A stretch of 10,630 nucleotides of DNA from assembly GCA_021820785.1 (NCBI GenBank), contig JAKADE010000064.1, positions 1 through 10,630 of the forward strand, in the 5' to 3' direction. Below, piece by piece: positions 7,889-10,630 of the stretch (positions are counted from its first letter, which is position 1; every line of letters starts with the position of its first letter). Source of the stretch: Pseudomonadota bacterium. Its GTDB lineage: Bacteria > Pseudomonadota > Gammaproteobacteria > Steroidobacterales > Steroidobacteraceae. The notes beneath the pieces are model-generated. The model worked only from the letters and a program-made list of their open reading frames with translations, made no database searches and was not told where the DNA came from. Position numbers and translations under genes: made by a program.

Positions 7889-9077
7889 AGCGTGACCCTT
7901 TCAGTTCTGCCGCGACGCGCCGGTAGGCTTCGCGGAACGGAATACCCTCGCGCACCACCATGCGGTTGGCCTGTTCGGCGGCGTGGATGGCCGGATCAAG
8001 CTCGATCCGCTCCGGCCGGAACCGCATCGCCTCGAGCGCGGCCGGCAGGATGCCAAGCGTTTCCTCGGCTACGTCGATGGCGCGGAACAGCGGGAATTTC
8101 AGCAGCTGCAGGTCGCGCTGGTAACCGGAGGGCAGCTTCGCGCACACCGCAAGCGCCTCGGTGAGGCAGGCCTGGGCGGTGGCGGAGCGACCGCGGATCA
8201 GTTCGAACACGTCCGGATTGCGCTTCTGCGGCATGATCGAGGAGCCCGTGGTGAAGGCCTCGGGCAAGTCGATGAACGCGAACTCCCGGGTATAAAAGAG
8301 GAGCACGTCGGCGGCGAGTCGTCCGAGATCCTGCATCAGCAGGCAGAGGTGAAAGAGCAGCTCCGCCTCGGCCTTGCCGCGCGAGAGCTGCACCGCCGTC
8401 ACCGGTTCGTGCACTTCGGCAAATCCGAGGGCGGCACGCGTAGCGTTCCGGTCGAGCGGCAGCCCCGGCGTTCCGTAACCGGCCGCCGAGCCGAGCGGGC
8501 TCCGGGCGAGGCGGCGGTGCACGTGGCGCAGCGCTTCCGCGTCATCGCGGATTTCCGCGGCGAATCCGCCGGCCCACAACGGTACCGAGCTCGGCATGGC
8601 CTGCTGCATGTGCGTGTAGCCGGGCAGTGCCGTGGAGTGCTCGCGCGCGCCGAGGCGCTCGAGGCCCTCGGCAACGACGACGGTGCCGGCGTGCAGCCGC
8701 TCGACCGCGTCGCGCAGATACAGCCGGAGCGCCGTCAGCACCTGATCGTTGCGCGAACGTCCCAGATGGACCCGGCCGCCGGCCGGCCCGATCCGTTCGG
8801 TCAGACGGCGCTCGAGCGCGGTCTGACCGTCTTCGTCGGCCAGCTCGATGTGCCACAGCCCGCGTTCGTGCTCGGCGGCGAGCGCGGTCAGGGCGGTACG
8901 GATGGCGTGCAGATCATCGGCCCCGAGCAGACCCTGCGCGGCGAGCATCTCGGCGTGTGCGATCGAGGCGCGCACGTCATAGGCCACCAGGCGCTCATCG
9001 AGTCCGTAGTCCTCCCCGGCGGTGTAGCGCAGCACGCGCTCATCGAGCGGCGCACCCTTGTCCCACAGCCGGGTCAT
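7887..9077 (-). CDS. argH: ArgH, argininosuccinate lyase (short form, atypical active-site residues)
   Basis: Splits argininosuccinate into arginine and fumarate, the last step of arginine synthesis. 396 residues against about 430-465 for most ArgH. Family blocks are in order: [10 protein letters not shown] (106-115), [12 protein letters not shown] (151-162) with catalytic H156, [10 protein letters not shown] (193-202), [14 protein letters not shown] (206-219), and the catalytic loop [12 protein letters not shown] (278-289) with its Ser, K285 and N287. The short C-terminus ends soon after [12 protein letters not shown], lacking the tail of longer homologues; Xanthomonas ArgH also ends at this point. 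Odd: the usual EDxH motif reads [12 protein letters not shown] (Gln85 for His) and HTGRSRNDQ reads HLGRSRNDQ (Leu105 for Thr). It starts 2 bp after the argB stop, with AGGAG inside argB. ArgH is clearly the family; full activity is likely but not assured. Confidence 0.92.
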   Translation of the reverse strand: MTRLWDKGAPLDERVLRYTAGEDYGLDERLVAYDVRASIAHAEMLAAQGLLGADDLHAIRTALTALAAEHERGLWHIELADEDGQTALERRLTERIGPAGGRVHLGRSRNDQVLTALRLYLRDAVERLHAGTVVVAEGLERLGAREHSTALPGYTHMQQAMPSSVPLWAGGFAAEIRDDAEALRHVHRRLARSPLGSAAGYGTPGLPLDRNATRAALGFAEVHEPVTAVQLSRGKAEAELLFHLCLLMQDLGRLAADVLLFYTREFAFIDLPEAFTTGSSIMPQKRNPDVFELIRGRSATAQACLTEALAVCAKLPSGYQRDLQLLKFPLFRAIDVAEETLGILPAALEAMRFRPERIELDPAIHAAEQANRMVVREGIPFREAYRRVAAELKGSR

Positions 9078-9079
9078 GC

Positions 9080-10018
9080 CTACGCTCCTGCGCTGCTCTG
9101 TTCAGCCGGCGTCAGCGCATCGATGTCCTCGACGATCAGCGTCCCGGTCCCCTCGTTGGTGAACACCTCGCCGAGGATGCCTTCGGGCGCCTGGTAGGAC
9201 ACCACGTGCACGCGACGCACGCCGCCGCGGATCGCCGCCTCGATAGCCGTGGCTTTCGGCAGCATGCCATCGCCGATCGCCCCATCCTCGCGCAACCGGG
9301 CGAGCCCTTCGAGGTCCGTGTAGGAAATGAGCGAACCCGGATCCTCGAGATTCGCGAGGATGCCCGGCGCGCCGGTGCACAGAATCAGCTTCTCGGCATC
9401 GAGCGCCGCGGCGATTGCCGCGGCCACCGTATCGGCGTTGACGTTGAGCAGAACGCCGTCGTCGTCGGCCGACAGCGGGCTCACGACCGGCATCAGGCCA
9501 TTGTCGAGCAGCTTGCTGAGCACGGTCGGATCGACGGCGTCGATGTCACCGACGAAACCATAATCGAGGATCTCGCCGCTCGAGGCCAGACGCACCGGCG
9601 GGCGGCGGTGCGCGCGGATCAGGCCGGCATCGACGCCGCTCACGCCGACCGCCTCGATGTTCAGTTCCCGGCAGATGGCGAGGATGCCGGTGTTGATCGT
9701 GCCGTTGAGCACCATTGCGGTGACGTCGATCGCTTCCCGATCGGTGACCCGGCGGCCTTCGACCATGCGCGAGTTGACGCCGAGGGCGCGTGCCAGCTCG
9801 GTGACCTGCGGCCCGCCGCCGTGCACGAACACGACGCGCACGCCGAAGTAATGCAGGATCGCGATCTGCTCGATGAGCACGCGAGTCGAGGCGTCATCGC
9901 CGAATACGCCGCCGCCGGCCTTCACCACGAAGGTCTTGCCGCGGTACATGCGGATGTAGGGTGCGGCGCTTTTCAGTGCACGGATGGCCAATGCCTGGTC
10001 GGCGGGTTGCATGATCAT
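9080..10018 (-). CDS. argB: ArgB, N-acetylglutamate kinase
   Basis: Phosphorylates N-acetylglutamate with ATP in the second step of arginine synthesis; cytoplasmic. 312 residues of the amino-acid-kinase fold: VVKAGGGVFGD with K33, FVHGGGPQV (64-72), the GRRVTD arginine region near 88-93, LNVNADTVAAAIAAAL, and GDGMLPKATAIEAAIRGGV with the phosphate-contacting Lys. The N-terminal helix before the core (about residues 5-27, ALAIRALKSAAPYIRMYRGK) and the FTNEGTGTLIV ending resemble the arginine-inhibited, hexameric type, so feedback inhibition by arginine is likely; this is inferred. No acetyltransferase domain is fused, unlike the NAGS-kinase of Xanthomonas. ATG at 10018 is preferred over ATG 10012; neither has a strong Shine-Dalgarno. 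It follows the carbamoyltransferase by 47 bp and precedes argH by 2 bp. Confidence 0.95.
   Translation of the reverse strand: MIMQPADQALAIRALKSAAPYIRMYRGKTFVVKAGGGVFGDDASTRVLIEQIAILHYFGVRVVFVHGGGPQVTELARALGVNSRMVEGRRVTDREAIDVTAMVLNGTINTGILAICRELNIEAVGVSGVDAGLIRAHRRPPVRLASSGEILDYGFVGDIDAVDPTVLSKLLDNGLMPVVSPLSADDDGVLLNVNADTVAAAIAAALDAEKLILCTGAPGILANLEDPGSLISYTDLEGLARLREDGAIGDGMLPKATAIEAAIRGGVRRVHVVSYQAPEGILGEVFTNEGTGTLIVEDIDALTPAEQSSAGA
9085..9089 (-). promoter_or_regulatory. Ribosome binding site of argH inside the end of argB
   Basis: AGGAG lies seven nt before the argH ATG at 9077 and just upstream of the argB stop TAG (9082-9080). Together with the 2-bp gap this indicates coupled translation of argB and argH. 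Confidence 0.75.
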
Positions 10019-10065
10019 TGCGGTGAGGAGCCCCTGAGTCTTAAGCGAACGAACACATGGCTGGG

Positions 10066-10630
10066 TTACAGCCCCTTGAGCAGGCGGTACAACACCGCCA
10101 TCTGGACCGTGAGGCGATTGTACGCCTCGTGCTGCACGATGCTGCGCGGACCGTCGAGCACCTCGTCGGCGACCGCGACGTTGCGGCGCACGGGCAGGCA
10201 GTGCATCAGACGGCAGTCGCGCGCGGCCGGCTCGAACCAGTCCTCACGCACGCACCAGTCGGTGAGTGCGGCGCGCCGGCGTGCATCCTCGGCCGCATCG
10301 CCGTAGCACGCGGTGGCGGCCCATTCTTTCACGTAGAGGACCTGCGCGCCGGCGAGCGCCTCGCGCCGATCGTCACTCTCGCGCACCGATCCGCCGGCGA
10401 GGGCTGCGGCACGGCGCGCCTTGGCCATGATCGGCTCGGGCAGCGCGAACCCCTCGGGCCGCAGCACCACGACCTCCATGCCGCGCAGGGCCGCCATGTG
10501 CAGCACCGCTGCGGGCACTGCCAGCGGCAGCGGCCGCGGATGATACGCCCAGGAGAGGACGAACCGCCCCGTCGGCGCCACGGCCAGGTCATCGAGCGTC
10601 TTCCAGTCCGCCAGCGCCTGGCAGGGATGG
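10066..10630 (-). CDS. N-acetyl-/N-succinyl-ornithine carbamoyltransferase, C-terminal part (5' end outside window)
   Basis: The frame is open to the window edge; 187 residues are visible. It begins HPCQALADWKTL, the carbamoyltransferase HPxQ motif, followed by FVLSWAYHPRPL (10563-10528), VKEWAAT and MHCLPVRRNVAVADEV (ending near 10159). These match the acyl-ornithine branch (Xanthomonas AOTCase: TWTYHPKPL, HCLPLRRNVK; Bacteroides SOTCase: HCLPVRRN) rather than ordinary ornithine or aspartate carbamoyltransferases. The enzyme would carbamoylate acetyl- or succinyl-ornithine, giving an acyl-citrulline that a deacylase later opens. The residue that decides acetyl versus succinyl (Glu92/Pro90 region) lies outside the window. 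The Lys carboxylated in the Xanthomonas enzyme (RNVK) is Ala here (RNVA). It is followed by argB after 47 bp, suggesting an argF'-argB-argH operon. Confidence 0.85.
   Translation of the reverse strand, partial: HPCQALADWKTLDDLAVAPTGRFVLSWAYHPRPLPLAVPAAVLHMAALRGMEVVVLRPEGFALPEPIMAKARRAAALAGGSVRESDDRREALAGAQVLYVKEWAATACYGDAAEDARRRAALTDWCVREDWFEPAARDCRLMHCLPVRRNVAVADEVLDGPRSIVQHEAYNRLTVQMAVLYRLLKGL

Noticed and set aside
5296..7926. An 876-residue open frame on the plus strand
   Set aside because: It is antisense to the sensor kinase and mmsA, has low-complexity composition and no start signal or known domain.
8627..10306. A 559-residue open frame on the plus strand
   Set aside because: It is antisense to argH, argB and the carbamoyltransferase, whose motifs are in frame on the other strand.

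Overview
The window is a gene-dense, G+C-rich (about two-thirds or more by eye) chromosomal segment. All nine genes lie on the minus strand, so transcription runs from high to low coordinates. The gene set and order point to a gammaproteobacterium. dapF, a DUF484 gene and xerC form the E. coli-type trio, followed by hslV-hslU. An AlgZ/AlgR-type LytTR two-component pair lies between argH and dapF, recalling the argH-algZ-algR neighbourhood of Pseudomonas. The acyl-ornithine-type carbamoyltransferase and the short argininosuccinate lyase resemble Xanthomonas/Bacteroidetes arginine enzymes. This suggests a high-GC lineage near the Xanthomonadales or other deep gammaproteobacteria; the placement is inference.

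Layout in transcription order. (1) Arginine block, 10630-7887: a carbamoyltransferase of the acetyl-/succinyl-ornithine type (5' end outside the window), argB (N-acetylglutamate kinase) and argH (argininosuccinate lyase). argB and argH are 2 bp apart, and the argH ribosome binding site lies inside argB. (2) 7824-6313: mmsA, a CoA-acylating (methyl)malonate-semialdehyde dehydrogenase with its own strong Shine-Dalgarno, set off from argH by a hairpin. (3) 6243-4415: a membrane sensor kinase of the AlgZ/FimS type and its LytTR response regulator, 11 bp apart. (4) 4382-1857: dapF (diaminopimelate epimerase), a DUF484 protein and xerC (tyrosine recombinase for chromosome dimer resolution). (5) 1804-1: hslV and hslU, the ATP-dependent HslVU protease; the hslU 3' end is outside the window.

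How they work together: argF'-argB-argH supply steps of arginine synthesis through acylated intermediates. dapF makes meso-diaminopimelate for lysine and peptidoglycan. XerC resolves chromosome dimers. HslVU degrades misfolded proteins, and a weak heat-shock-like promoter can be seen before hslV. No intergenic gap exceeds about 70 bp, so no long unannotated stretch exists.

I found no mobile element, CRISPR array, RNA gene or obviously new system. The window is mostly conserved housekeeping. The points worth a second look are the unusual active-site residues and short length of ArgH, the acyl-ornithine-type carbamoyltransferase, the mmsA gene inserted between argH and the AlgZR pair, the degenerate ATP-binding region of the sensor kinase, and an enlarged interdomain linker in XerC.
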